Made by a program: the position numbers and the translations under genes. From positions 1-20,282 of the IMG/VR virus record IMGVR_UViG_3300027597_000054: a DNA stretch of 20,282 nucleotides; one strand, given 5' to 3'. The stretch is from a virus. Position 1 is the stretch's first letter. Each line of letters begins with the position of its first letter. The notes beneath the pieces are model-generated. The model did not search any database. It saw only the letters and a list, made by a program, of their open reading frames with translations, and had not been told where the DNA came from. Of the stretch, positions 5,780 through 17,400 are shown piece after piece.

Positions 5780-7812
5780 TATACAACTCCATGATAAATT
5801 ATATAGTTAACAGTACCAAACGGACTAGTGAAGTATAACGGGTCGCCGACTTCTTGTGGAACTCCATCTATAGTAACTGTAGAAAATGTCTCTCCGTTAA
5901 CTCCTTCAGTTCTCGGTAATCCAGACCCGGATGCACCTCCTGTTATTGACGCAGAAACTGCATCGGAGTCTGTTGCTCCTGTAACGTTTGTTAATGCATA
6001 AAACTGTGTTCCTGAGTCACCTTGTAAACTGTGTTCGTGCTGCGGTAATTGATTTTTAGTGATGTACGAACTTTCAGCGCCGCCGTAGTTGCCTACTGTT
6101 TCTGCTGCACCATCATTTAATATACGAGTGCCTGTAGTAGCTGATCCCAAATGTCCTAGTAGGAATCTGCCTCTAAAGTCAGGCAACTTAAACAAAGTTG
6201 TAGGTGAACCACTTACACCAAAACTTGTTCCAATTGCAGTATACAATGCACCGTATGTAGATATAGATACTTCCGATCCGTCACACAACACCCATCCTGC
6301 TGGAGCAGTCGATCCGCCAAATGGCATGATCATTCCTGGATAAAAAGTAGGAACAGTAGAAACAAAAAGCTCCTGTGATACCCTTCTTATTCCTGTACCA
6401 GATCTATATATCAGGATTTCGTCAGATGATGCTATAGTAGTAGAGGTTGACTTAGATGTAAAATATGTATCACTTAATGTTGTTGTAAATGTTTTTGTTG
6501 TGCCGCCAGTTTGACCGTCAAAAGTAAACGAAGGCGATGTAACATCACCTGTCATTGTAAATGTTGTGACAGATGCTAGTTTACCTGACGACGATGCAGA
6601 CCCGCTGATGTTGCCTGTTAAGTTACCAGTGACATTACCGTAAAACCCGTTTGCATATACAAAGTTATACTTGTTAGCTGTTGTACCGATTGAACGTACA
6701 CCAGATAAATCAGGTACTATGTCGTGTGTTGTGACAGATCCGTACACATCGACATTTCCGCCTACATATAAGTTTTTAGCAATACCGGCACCACCAGCAA
6801 CAACAATTGCTCCTGAACTTATGCTTGTACTTTCTGTTGTGCTTCCTAGAACTAGGCCGCCGCTTGCTTTTATATTTCCAACTACATCTAATTGTTCAGT
6901 CGGCGATGTATTATTAATACCTACTTTTTTATCACTCTTTATACGAATTGCAGTTTCAATTGTTCCTGCATTGTTTACTCTGATGTCGATGTTTGAGCCA
7001 GTTGCTCTATGACTAATGATACCTGCACTGCCTTCTACTTGTAGTAACAGTGTCTGAGTTTCGCCAATGTCTAATCCGCTGTTGGTTCTAATTCTTAAAG
7101 GTTTTGTTAAAATGTTTTCTACATTTTTTCTAACAAACTCAGAGGCAGGAACTTTTACGCTGTCTACTATAAGATTTTCTGCTTTTTCAGCAGTACCGTA
7201 ATACTTTCCAACTGCGCCACCGAGGTTTCCACTTATGTTTACACCAGGGTAAATTGTAGAAAATCCTACAATAGTAGACTTCGGAGTAAACGTAGATGAA
7301 CTTATAATAGTTACTGCTCTGCTATCTGCGTAATTTATAATTACTGGATATTCATTGTTGTCAGTTCCAATAACTGTTTCAAATTTAGCACCGGTATTAG
7401 CACCTTCGGCGTATGTAGGACCTACTAGTATCCATCCAGATCCACTGTATAAGTAAACTTGTTGGTTAGATGTGTCTATCCATAAATCGCCTACTGTGCT
7501 GTTTGCTGCATCTGGTTCACTAACTGCTTTTTTCAGTCCGCCGGCACTTACCCACTGAGAGCCATCATACACTTTTAATTGGTCGATTCCTGATGTTGTA
7601 TCGTACCACAGTTGTCCTTCAACTGGGTTATTAGGAGGATTGTTGTTAGCAAAGTTTTCAAGTAAATGTAATAAATCCTCTATGAGAACTTTACCGTAGT
7701 CACTAAGATTACGTCCAGGAAATCCTAAACTTGTTTCTGTGTTAATTGAATTGTCTTCAACTGTAATTGAGCCTTTGTTTACGCTATCGGTAAATTCAAT
7801 TTCATATGCCAT
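5779..7812 (-). CDS. Tail-fibre protein with phage tail-collar domain, 677 aa
   Basis: First and longest of the three fibre paralogues. The ATG at 7812 is 2 nt past the upstream stop, with GGAG 7 nt ahead. Residues 1-125 hold the shared N-terminal module (FPGRNLSDYGKVLIEDLLH, LENFANNNPP, GQLWYD, LKVYDGSQW, GDLWIDTSNQQVYL, WILVGP). A third shared part follows (AVTIISSSTFTPKSTIVGF). The middle has trimeric-fibre repeats (IVVAGGAGIAKNLYVGG, GNVTGNLTGNISGSAS). Residues about 492-554 are a tail-collar domain (Pfam Tail_Collar type): PGMIMPFGGSTAPAGWVLCDG in two parts, PGMIMPFGG and APAGWVLCDG, then TLFKLPDFRGRFLLGH. A His-x-His (H592-E-H594, in LPQHEHS) follows; in T4 gp12 and gp37 such motifs bind metal inside the trimer. 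The C-terminus is a short beta-rich tail ending FTSPFGTVNYIIYHGVV. It is probably a short-tail-fibre-like, baseplate-attached trimer; assignment as gp12 itself would be too strong. Confidence 0.93.
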   Translation of the reverse strand: MAYEIEFTDSVNKGSITVEDNSINTETSLGFPGRNLSDYGKVLIEDLLHLLENFANNNPPNNPVEGQLWYDTTSGIDQLKVYDGSQWVSAGGLKKAVSEPDAANSTVGDLWIDTSNQQVYLYSGSGWILVGPTYAEGANTGAKFETVIGTDNNEYPVIINYADSRAVTIISSSTFTPKSTIVGFSTIYPGVNISGNLGGAVGKYYGTAEKAENLIVDSVKVPASEFVRKNVENILTKPLRIRTNSGLDIGETQTLLLQVEGSAGIISHRATGSNIDIRVNNAGTIETAIRIKSDKKVGINNTSPTEQLDVVGNIKASGGLVLGSTTESTSISSGAIVVAGGAGIAKNLYVGGNVDVYGSVTTHDIVPDLSGVRSIGTTANKYNFVYANGFYGNVTGNLTGNISGSASSSGKLASVTTFTMTGDVTSPSFTFDGQTGGTTKTFTTTLSDTYFTSKSTSTTIASSDEILIYRSGTGIRRVSQELFVSTVPTFYPGMIMPFGGSTAPAGWVLCDGSEVSISTYGALYTAIGTSFGVSGSPTTLFKLPDFRGRFLLGHLGSATTGTRILNDGAAETVGNYGGAESSYITKNQLPQHEHSLQGDSGTQFYALTNVTGATDSDAVSASITGGASGSGLPRTEGVNGETFSTVTIDGVPQEVGDPLYFTSPFGTVNYIIYHGVV

Positions 7813-7814
7813 TA

Positions 7815-8426
7815 TTATGCTCCATTAAAACCACTTAAACTCTGAACTCTTACAGTGTAATCTATTTGAATTAGTCTGTTTAAACTTTTTTGTACAGGAT
7901 GGAAAATAACATGTGTTAAAAGTCTACCTGTACCAGTTGACGAATAACTTCTTAAACCTAGTTCATCAAACACATAAAGCTGTTCAGAACTTGCAGCCGT
8001 GTCAAACGCTTGCTGTCCATCTGGCTCGCCGTAATCAAGCAAACAACTAATAACAATATCTGTATAGTTTGTCCCAGATAAGTGTCTGATTTCTGTTTTG
8101 TTTCTTGTTGGGTCTAGGTTATTTACACTTCTGTCATCAACCACTTTTGTATAAGTTTGGTTATATAAGCTAGCATTTGTACCTGTTGCGTTAGGAGTTA
8201 GATATGTAATAATACCTGTAGGGTCAACGCTTGTACCACCGTTGCCAAACGACATTTCATATATAAATCCTTGCCCAGCATTAGATAAACTTTCAGCTAA
8301 TGCTAAACTCATATTTTCATAGTGAATAGCATTACGTTTATTGATGTATGTTTCTCCCGAAACTGGGTCAAATATTTTTATGTGTCCTTCGACATGTATT
8401 CCATTTAATTCATTATATTGTGTCAT
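7815..8426 (-). CDS. Conserved virion structural protein, probably baseplate-associated, 203 aa
   Basis: The start at 8426 (MTQYNELNGIHVEGHI) is chosen because AGGTGG (8437-8432) lies 5 nt upstream; a GTG at 8435 would sit inside that Shine-Dalgarno. The protein resembles a family conserved between the giant structural gene and the fibre genes in marine T4-like phages. Visible landmarks are IKIFDPVSGETYINKRNAIH near 17-36, SLALAESLSN, then FIYEMSFGNGGTSVDPTG and IITYLTPN, and a C-terminal half with ELGLRSYSS and THVIFHPVQKSLNR, LIQIDYTVRVQ. It looks like a compact mixed alpha/beta protein with no membrane segment. By position and tight packing (20 nt after the giant gene, 2 nt before the collar fibre) it is plausibly a baseplate or fibre-connector protein. 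That role is inferred from context; I know no characterised member. Confidence 0.85.
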   Translation of the reverse strand: MTQYNELNGIHVEGHIKIFDPVSGETYINKRNAIHYENMSLALAESLSNAGQGFIYEMSFGNGGTSVDPTGIITYLTPNATGTNASLYNQTYTKVVDDRSVNNLDPTRNKTEIRHLSGTNYTDIVISCLLDYGEPDGQQAFDTAASSEQLYVFDELGLRSYSSTGTGRLLTHVIFHPVQKSLNRLIQIDYTVRVQSLSGFNGA

Positions 8427-8443
8427 TCTTACCACCTATACTA

Positions 8444-8451
8444 TATTTATT
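8444..8451 (-). promoter_or_regulatory. Possible T4-type late promoter (AATAAATA)
   Basis: The minus strand reads AATAAATA at 8451-8444, one base off the T4 late consensus TATAAATA. It overlaps the stop codon of the giant gene and lies 7 nt upstream of the AGGTGG Shine-Dalgarno of the 7815-8426 gene. A start near 8438 would leave only a very short leader. In an AT-rich sequence such an 8-mer can occur by chance, but its position directly before a structural gene is right for a late promoter. Confidence 0.35.
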
Positions 8452-11400
8452 TAGGTAATTGTATTGTTGCTCCGCGGAGGAATCTGCTAATATCATTCTC
8501 AGAATCCTTAAGAGCTTTACCCGTTTCGTTCCAAACTTTTCCTATTCTTCTCACTACATTTATATAAATATTTTCAGCCGGTGCAGTTGCTAGACTTATA
8601 GTTCCTGCTTCAACATCGACTGTAAACTCTGGCGGAAGTACAATGTCTGCCTCCGGGCTATCTTGATCGATTGTTGCAACAAACAAGTCAAGACTTGTTT
8701 TTCTTAATTTTCTACCTGCAACAATTACATCAATTTCGTTTACCGATGCGGGTGTAAAATCTAGTACAAAGTCAGTTGATGTGCCGTCACCAATAAATGT
8801 TTGAGTTAGTGTTCTGTCTCTGTACGGAATGTTTTCGTCAATTCCTTGTCCATACAAAGTTGCACCAGGATTATAAACATTCTTAATGCCAGTTCCTAAT
8901 GTTCCTCTTCTTAGTTGTAACAAATAGTTTCCTACAACTTCAAAGTATTCAATACGTTCGCCTTCTATAAAAACAACTCCTGGCTTGTTCATTTCTTTAC
9001 TAGGGATAGCAATTCCGGCCGAACTTACTAAAGATATTCTAGCATCATAGTAATTAAGTGGATCTTTTAAAACATATGAGTTGTTTTGATTTAACCGCTT
9101 ATAATGAGTTCTGTTCATTATATCTTTAAACATTCTATAACCAAACTTTGGTACAACTGGATTAGCTGAAAACTGTAATATGTCAATTGTATCATTTTCT
9201 ATCGGAGTTCGTAGTAACTTTACTGCGCTTCGATTATCAGTTAAAGTGTAGTCGACATTAGGAGTTAACAATTCTCCATTGTGTATAACCCACGCATAAT
9301 TTCCACTTGTAATTGGTGATCTTAGTTCAACAATACCCGAAGAAAGAAGATTTCGTTTTACATAATCGCTCGATCCTGCACTTACCGAAGTTGTTGTTAA
9401 CACATCATAAGATATTCTATTAAAGTCGTTTACATCATGATTGCTAAATGTATAAATTTCAACTACCTCGCCACTTGACGGTGCTATTGCAAACTGTATA
9501 GAATCGCTTAGTACATATTTTATACTTGCTATTCTGCACTCAATAGACGAATGCCCATCAAAGTCTAATCTAAACACGTCATTGCTTACAAACGCATCTC
9601 TAATATTTGTATTTCTAGTAACAAACTGTACTACATTGTTATCTGAAGAGTGTACTACTAAATCTTGTGTAGTAGAATCAACCACTGCCGCGCTGTCATC
9701 ATAAACAATTGAAGTAGCATAAACGTGATCGTCTGCTTGTAAGAAATCTAAGTTCAATGTTTGACTAGGCAATGCTTCAAATGTTATTTGAGTATCAAGA
9801 GTCCAATAGTCTGCATTTTTTAACACAAAAATTTCTAATTTACTTCCAGCTGGGGCAACTGTTGAAAACAGTATTTCGATAGTTGCGTTCACTGGATCAA
9901 ACGAATATTGAGTTGACAGTAGCTGAACTCCATCGGCAAACACTATTATATCAGTGTCATCTATAGAAGTTGTATCTTGGAATTGCCACTCTTCGATTTG
10001 GTACACTCTAGCACTGGTTGTAGTAAACGAAATATTGTAACCAGGGTTTAGAATTCTGTCGTTAACTGTAACCAATATTTTGTGAGATATCGGCAAAGCG
10101 TTAAACGGAATAGGAATATTTGTTGTGTCAAACTTATGATAGTTTGTCAAGCCGTCGGCTTCAAACGTTCTATCTATAACCATTTGACTGTAAGTTTTTA
10201 ATTCACTGCCATAAATTGTCCATTGTACAAAATTATTTTCTGCAAGAACTGTAAAGTCAAAAACTATTTGTACTCTGTTCGGATAGTCACTAGTGTTTGA
10301 AGATTGAACTAGTGTATATGCTGTACCTTCGGACAACACTTCGCCATTCTTAGTTACAAATGCCGATAACTCAGTTTGCCAAACAGCACTTGTAGTAACA
10401 ACCAATGTACTGCCGTCGGATACAAATGTGCCTGTGTCTAATAGATCTATACCGTTTGTACCGATTGACATTATTGACAAGTTAGATCCAAGTGTTGAAA
10501 TGTCATTATCAAATAGTAGTAGATTATTCTTCAAATCAAGCGAGTATAAATCAGACGATACAATATCGTTATCAATTTTTACTACTACACTATCAACGCT
10601 TTGTGGCACAGATGGTAATGCAAAACTTGTCGAATCTCCATCGATCTTAAAGTTTGCTACACCTATTATACCTGTGCCATCTGTTGTTCTGTGATAAACT
10701 TGGATATCCAGTGTATCCAGTATTTGTCCTGGAACAAGTTCTTCTGGACCTCGAGAAGTTGTTGTTGTAACAAATCCGTCGCCGTCGATGTTTATCTCTC
10801 CGCTTGACACACCTGCTGCTGTAGTGTAAGCTAAGTTACCGCCTTCAATTGCTGTATCATAGCTGTCGTTGGTTGGAACAAAACTTCCATCACTTGTGCT
10901 TTTTCTAATTACAACTACATCGCCGTCAACAATAGAAATTAGTTCTTCGTTTATAGAAACAACTGTAGTTTCACCGTCACCGACTAATGTTTGCATTAGT
11001 GCATTTGGATTCGAAAGTACTGTGCTGTAATCGTACTCAGGATCATCAATTCTAACGTTGTTTAGATACACGTTGTATTCAAGGCCGTCTTCTAATGGAT
11101 TCGTTAGTTCGAATGTATTTGTACTTCCATCACAGACAAATATTTCATCGTCGTATGTATTACTAAATGTATCCCACGGTAACGCACCATATCCCGAAAC
11201 GTCAAACCCTTGCTGAGTTCCAAAGTCTATGCTGTCTAAAATTGTACCAGTGTAGTCAACGCCATCCATTAACTGAGACAAGTCTTTACCTAGCATTCCA
11301 GTTGAAGGATTGTAGAAAAAGTTAATTCTGTCAGCAGCCGACAACAGTTTAATATTTTTGTTGTACGTAATCTGTATCAAAGACTCGTTTGCTGGAGGAT

Positions 11401-14400
11401 CCATAAACTCAATGTAACCGATTTCTCTGTTGTATGTTTTTGTTTTATCTGTAACATTTCCAACAACAAATTGACTTGATAGCTGCTTTACTCCATTTAC
11501 ACTAACAGAGTAAGTATTTGTTCTCAGATCGATTGGCCATTTAAGGTAGAACAATTCTGCGGCGCCAGTTCCTGTAAATGTCTGTGTTTCATCAAGTTCT
11601 GTAAACAAGTAAGAACCCGATACTCTATCAAATTTCATTCCAATGCGAGTGCTTCTTACAACTCCATTACCTAGAACTGCAACTGCTTTTGCTTGAGAAC
11701 CACCCTCTGCTATACTGCCTTCTATTGTTATTTCAGGAGCAGTTAAATATTTTCCTCCTGTATTGTCAATGATAACCGACGAAACTCTTCCTCTGCTTAG
11801 GTACGCTCTTGCTGTAGTTCCGTTGTTATTATCAATTCTAACCAACGGTGTTGACGTATATCCGCTGCCGCCATCTGCTACATCGATTCTAATAATATCA
11901 TAACCGTTATTATCAAGCCACGACTTGAATGGATATTCTAAGTATTTGTCAGCAATGCCTGTTAAAACTCCGTCAATAACGCTAATACCATTAGTCTCAA
12001 TTTCTCTAGTTTCTAAGTTATAACTTGGAGGCAAGTCAAAGTCTGTAATCAGAGATTGAGTAGGCTCAGTATATGTATAAGAACTGATATATTCTCTAAC
12101 CTTTGAAGCATACGGTTTTACTTCATTAACGTAATCTTCGTAATTTTCTAGGTTGTCATTTTTAAATGTGACAGACTGAGATAGATTTCCTAGATTGTGC
12201 TTTGCTCGTATAAAGCTAGTTTTAAATGCCCAATCTATGAAAAGTTGTTCGCTAAATGCATATCGTACACTAGCAAAGAATAATTTGTTCCACTCAACTT
12301 CTAAGTCACCAATGAATATGTCATCTCTTAGTGCAGTTAGTATGTTTCGTAATTCCACAACAGGTTCTCTGTCATAAAATGCAGTATCATATATGTTTGC
12401 ATCATATCCACTTGTAGTTGTGATAAAGTCATAAAGTCTTGAAGCTAGTTGTATAGTTCCGTTTTCTCTGCCTATTGTTTTATAATTTATTGTATAATCT
12501 TCAGTTAGTTGATCATCAATTTTTTCTAATAGCAACCAACCGCCAGAACCAATAGTGTTAATTTTAACAACATCACCTATGTTATTATCTAACCCAAACA
12601 ATTCGTATGATTCGTTTACAGTTTGATTTATTGCAGTTTGAGAACCGTATCCTGCTGCATACCAATCAGCATATGTCCAATAGTTTTGAGTGTTATACTT
12701 TTGACTATCAACTCTTGTCCACGATCTAGCCGATTTGTTATAATCGTAAATTGCCCAACGGCCTACTATTTCGCTATCAGACTTAACAAGTACACTAAAC
12801 TTTCTTGGGGTTAATGTTGTATTGCTAGGATAATTTTTACCTTTTGATCTTACTAATACAGAAGTTATTTGTCCTAGATTATTGATAGTTGTTTTAAATA
12901 TAGCCCCTGTTCCTGACGAGCTTGTAATTTTAATTTCAGGAGCAATAACGTAGCCTCTTCCAGGGTTTACAATATTAACAGAAATTATTCTTCCATCTTC
13001 GACAACTGGACTTAATACGGCTTGCTCAGTTTTTGCAACTATAACAAATCTTAAATCTTCCAAAGTATCGACTGTGGTATCATACCGTCCGCTGTTTTCA
13101 TTAGGAATTTCTTCTTGACTTAGCAACATTGACATATCGTAGTTGTCTACTATCGAATTTTGCAACAATACAGAATTTGCTCTTTCAACAACTTGTTTTA
13201 GTGCTTCTGTTTTATTAATAAACATGCCCTGTCTTGGAGAATTTAATATACCATATTTTTGTTTAACAGAGAGTGCAGTATCGGGCACAGGTCTGTCGTT
13301 AATGTCGTATCCAATTAAACTATCAAACCACTTTGTTTCAACTTTTTCGTTAGGCTTGCTACTTGCTAAGTTTTCAGTTAATAGTTGATACTCAGAATGA
13401 ATGTTGTTTATATTAGTCAGGTCATTTGTTATTGTGAAATGTAATGCAGTTTTTGTGCCTTCGATGTAACTACGGGCATTGTATAATGCAAATTTGTCTT
13501 GTCCAATTAGTGCAACAAAAGTATAACCAGTAGATGCAGGATCTTCAATTAACTTTGCAACATCAAACGCAGACAGTTTTCTGTTATTTTTAAAAGGAAT
13601 AGTCTGAGGATTTTTAACCCAGAAGTAATACTTGTAGTTAAAAGTTCCTGTTTCTATGTTATAAACTTTACGTAAACTATATGCATTTAGATGTAGAGGA
13701 GTTCCAGTTATACCGTTAGCAAAGCCTTCGTTGGTTTCAGTAATTCTGTTATATTCATCCGGAGTTAAATCTGATTCAGTCCATTCGTACACATCAATTG
13801 ACGCACCATCAACTAATTTATTCCACCATGCAGTTCTGTACTGAGTAGTTCCTTGATAAGGATTGTACCAGCTAGCTTTAGAAATGTCCCACCACAGTCT
13901 TCCTACTTCCGATGTTGTCCATGAATTTAATTTGTCAACAAATACGTCAGGATAATTTTGATTTATATCTTGTTCAGCAACTGAGTAAACAGCTGGGTCA
14001 TACCAAGTTTTATAGAAAATTTCACTATCGGCAACCCCGGCAATTTTTCCTTGTCGTGGATCTATCAAGTCGATTGTTCCAAATGTAGTATTCTTTTCAG
14101 TATTATATAAGAACACTTTCTTAATATATTTTACATCAACCTTATTAGTTTGCGATGTAATTGTTGACCAACTATTGGTATTTCTTTCTGCTCTGCAATC
14201 AACTAACATTCCAATTGTAGAGTCTTCATTTGTTATTTCTGGAAATCCTATATAGATATGGTTGTCAACAATTTTAAAATTAGTATTATCCTGTAGTCTA
14301 GTATTTCTTGTATAAATTAGATCTTCTGCGTATACAAAGTTATCTCCAATTTCCTGGAATACATACAACTTTCCTAAATCTTCAGCGACTGTCATAAATC

Positions 14401-17400
14401 TTGTAGAATTGTTATCAAATACAGTCGCATTATTATCAAACAACATTCTAACTTTTGAATCGCCGTTTTTGCTTGATATTACAAGTTTGTTACCAGCAAA
14501 GTCAATGCCGGTGCCAAACGATTCGTTATGTTCAGTAAACGGACTCGGAATAGATTGTTGTAAAGCAAATACACCGTTTACTTGTTTGTAAATGTATACT
14601 ATTCCTGTATCAATTCCGGTTAAGTTATTATGTGGAGCACCAACAGCTATCTTTGTTCCTGTATCGTTTATTGCTAAACTAAATGCATAATCTTCAACGC
14701 TGTCATCAGTATCTATATACTGACCAAACTGCCAGCGACTGCCTTCGTTTCTATACAACCCAATTCTATTTAAAATTGTTGGATCGCCGTTTTGAGTTAG
14801 TCCAGTATCTAATGATCCTGATAACACTATCATATCACCTAGCGAATTAACATCAAAATTATATCCGATGCCTGTTGCATTTACCAATCCCGTACTATCA
14901 CTATCGCCATCGATTACATCTACAGTATTAGGAATAAAGCCAACATGTTCGATGTCTGAGCTCAATGAAATCCAGTTAGTTAAGTCAAAAATTCCTGGTG
15001 CTAGATTTGTACTTGCTTTATAAAGATAGCCTTCGTAATAAACGATTTCGTCTACATAGTACTGTGTTGTTTCTGAGAAGGAACCTTTGTACATTCTATT
15101 ACGTGAGTATTTCCAGTTGCTGTCGGTATACTCAACAAAATAAATTCTACCTGTGCTACTGCCCGGTGCACCTATAAATATTTTAGGTCCGCTGTAATGA
15201 TTACGTATCTGTATATTAGCGCCAAACCGTTCACCGTTCATTGGATCCGGACTTGTAAATGTTGTAATTAGATTGTATAAACTGTTAGGTTGTTTTTCAT
15301 ATAGATATACAATACCTTGAGATGACAACCCGCTACTACTACCAGTAGCATCACCTTCTATCAAGTAAGTTGGTGTCCAGTCTTGCGACAAATCAGAAAT
15401 TGTGCTGTTATCACCTGCAATAGTTTTATTTGCTTTCCATAGAGTACCACGATCGCTAACAATATCGCCTTCTGCGTAACTACCAGTAGGATTTAAAATT
15501 CCTACATAACGAGTTTTAACATTACCAGCATTTGGTGCTCCAACTGCAATGTACTTTCCGTCAGGACTAATTGCTACGCTGTATCCATACTTAGAGCTAC
15601 TATCATGTATAGAAGTCGAAGGCAGGATCTCTTGATATTTTGTCTTTGCAATAGATTCGTTAAATCTATAATATAAGTTAACGTATCCGTTTACTCTGTC
15701 CGGCGAACCAACTACAATTGTAGAGTTTGAAGAAGATACGTCAAACGAAGATGCAAATCCGTCACCGTCGCCGGTTGGATTGATAGACTCTTCTTGCAGT
15801 GCAAATACCGAAGAGTGTTTGTACACAGCCCATTGGCTATCTACTGCATCATCTACCCAAATTTTATCACTCAAGTCATCTTGTACTTTATAGTACTGAT
15901 TGTTAATGTCATTGGAATCAGCAAATCTTCTAGATCTAAAAATAGATACTACACCGCTAGAATCTTCGTAAGGAGTGTTAATATCAATACTAACCGGAGT
16001 TTCAGTTACAATGCTTACCTTATCTAGTACTACATCTACAATTTTATGAAAGCCATTTATGTTTAAATTGTTGTTGTATATTCCGATTATTTCATCTTTT
16101 TCAAATGGTACGTAGTTTTCAAACTGTAATGTAAATCCGCTTGGTGTTCCGTTTTCGTAGAACTTTCTATCAGTTGGAGTGTATGACTGAATCCCAATAA
16201 TCTTTTGATCTGAGTTTACATGTCTTACTACATCCCATGTGTTGTTTTTTTCAACTATCCAAACGTGATTACCTAGCTCAACTTCTTCAATGTTTAAAGT
16301 TAGTAATTCGTCGTATGTGTTAACTACATAATCAACATCATCGTTTCTAACATATCCACTATCTCTTGTGAATGTTGTTGTGTTTGTAGTTAGAGGAAAC
16401 GGCTTATGGGTATAATCGTCTGGCTTCAGATAAACATCATAAGAAGGAATTTCGTAAACTAAATCAGTTCTAGATGGTGACAAACTACTAACCAATTCAA
16501 AAGGTTGTGGCTCTAGTCTATACTTTTCTTCATCTATTTTGTATTCAACTTCTTTTATGTTATTAACCGAACCATACTGCCCAAGAGCAATAGCCCATTC
16601 TTCAAAGAATTCTAAACTATCTTTGTCCGCAGAGCTCAGTGCATCAAACAGTTTTGTAAGAGAATTTTTTGTTCCTTTTTCTGCAATAAAGCCTTGATAA
16701 AACTTATACTGACTTACGTCATCGTTAATGATGTTTGCAAGGTATTCACGCTTTTGATATCCGATTAAGTGTTGTCCTAAACGTTGTTGCTCTGTATCAA
16801 AGTTGTCAGTGTCTAGATCATAAAAATCAGTAAACTGATTAACTTTATAATCCCAGTTTGCATATAAAGACGGTGTCGGTTTCTCGTCTAGTAGATTCCA
16901 ATGATTAGCATCAAAGTAATCAGTACTTGTGTGTTTCATATTTGAACTGTAATAAAATTCTTTGTATTTTACTAAGTCACCTATTGAATAGTCAGTCCAT
17001 GTATTCCAATTACTAACGTATGCTCGATCGTAGAAAAATCCCGGTATGTTTAATCCACCATTCCAGTTGTCAGTTCTGTAACCTACTAACTTTATTCTTT
17101 CTTGTCTATATCCCGGAATCATATCATAAATGATATCATTAAAGACTGTAACGTTGTCTAATAGCACAACATGTTCTGTTTGTACTAACGGTAGTCTAAC
17201 TAAGAAAATACCTTCGGCTGTTTGTATTGGTTCCAATCCGTAGGTATTAGCATTTGTTCTATATATAGAAGAAAATTCTTTAGATAGTCTCTCGCCAGTT
17301 CCTGTTAAAATGTTATAATCGTAAAAATTATCAAATATGTCATCAACCATATGATAATCTTTAGAGAATTTTACACTGTTTCCAACAGGACTTATTGTTA

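Larger units (their letters stand above)
14180..15775 (-). other. Probable seven-bladed FG-GAP (integrin-alpha-like) beta-propeller in the giant protein
   Basis: Seven blade signatures occur in order from about residue 1417: GFASSFDVSSSNSTIVVGSP; YGYSVAISPDGKYIAVGAPN; FGANIQIRNHYSGPKIFIGA followed by PG; IGYNFDVNSLGDMIVLSGS; YAFSLAINDTGTKIAVGAPH; FGTGIDFAGNKLVISSKN; and NTNFKIVDNHIYIGFPE. The 'fG.sv.i..dg..iavGaP' pattern is that of FG-GAP repeats, which fold as seven-bladed propellers and often bind ligands or proteins. Two CBM5/12-like modules interrupt the propeller between blades 2 and 3 and blades 3 and 4. Confidence 0.75.

Noticed and set aside
521-7812. Diversity-generating retroelement target in a fibre gene
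   Set aside because: No reverse transcriptase, no near-identical template/variable repeat pair and no adenine-biased variable tract was visible in the window; one outside cannot be excluded.
8433-8435. GTG start for the 203-residue gene
   Set aside because: It lies within the AGGTGG ribosome-binding site that serves the ATG at 8426.
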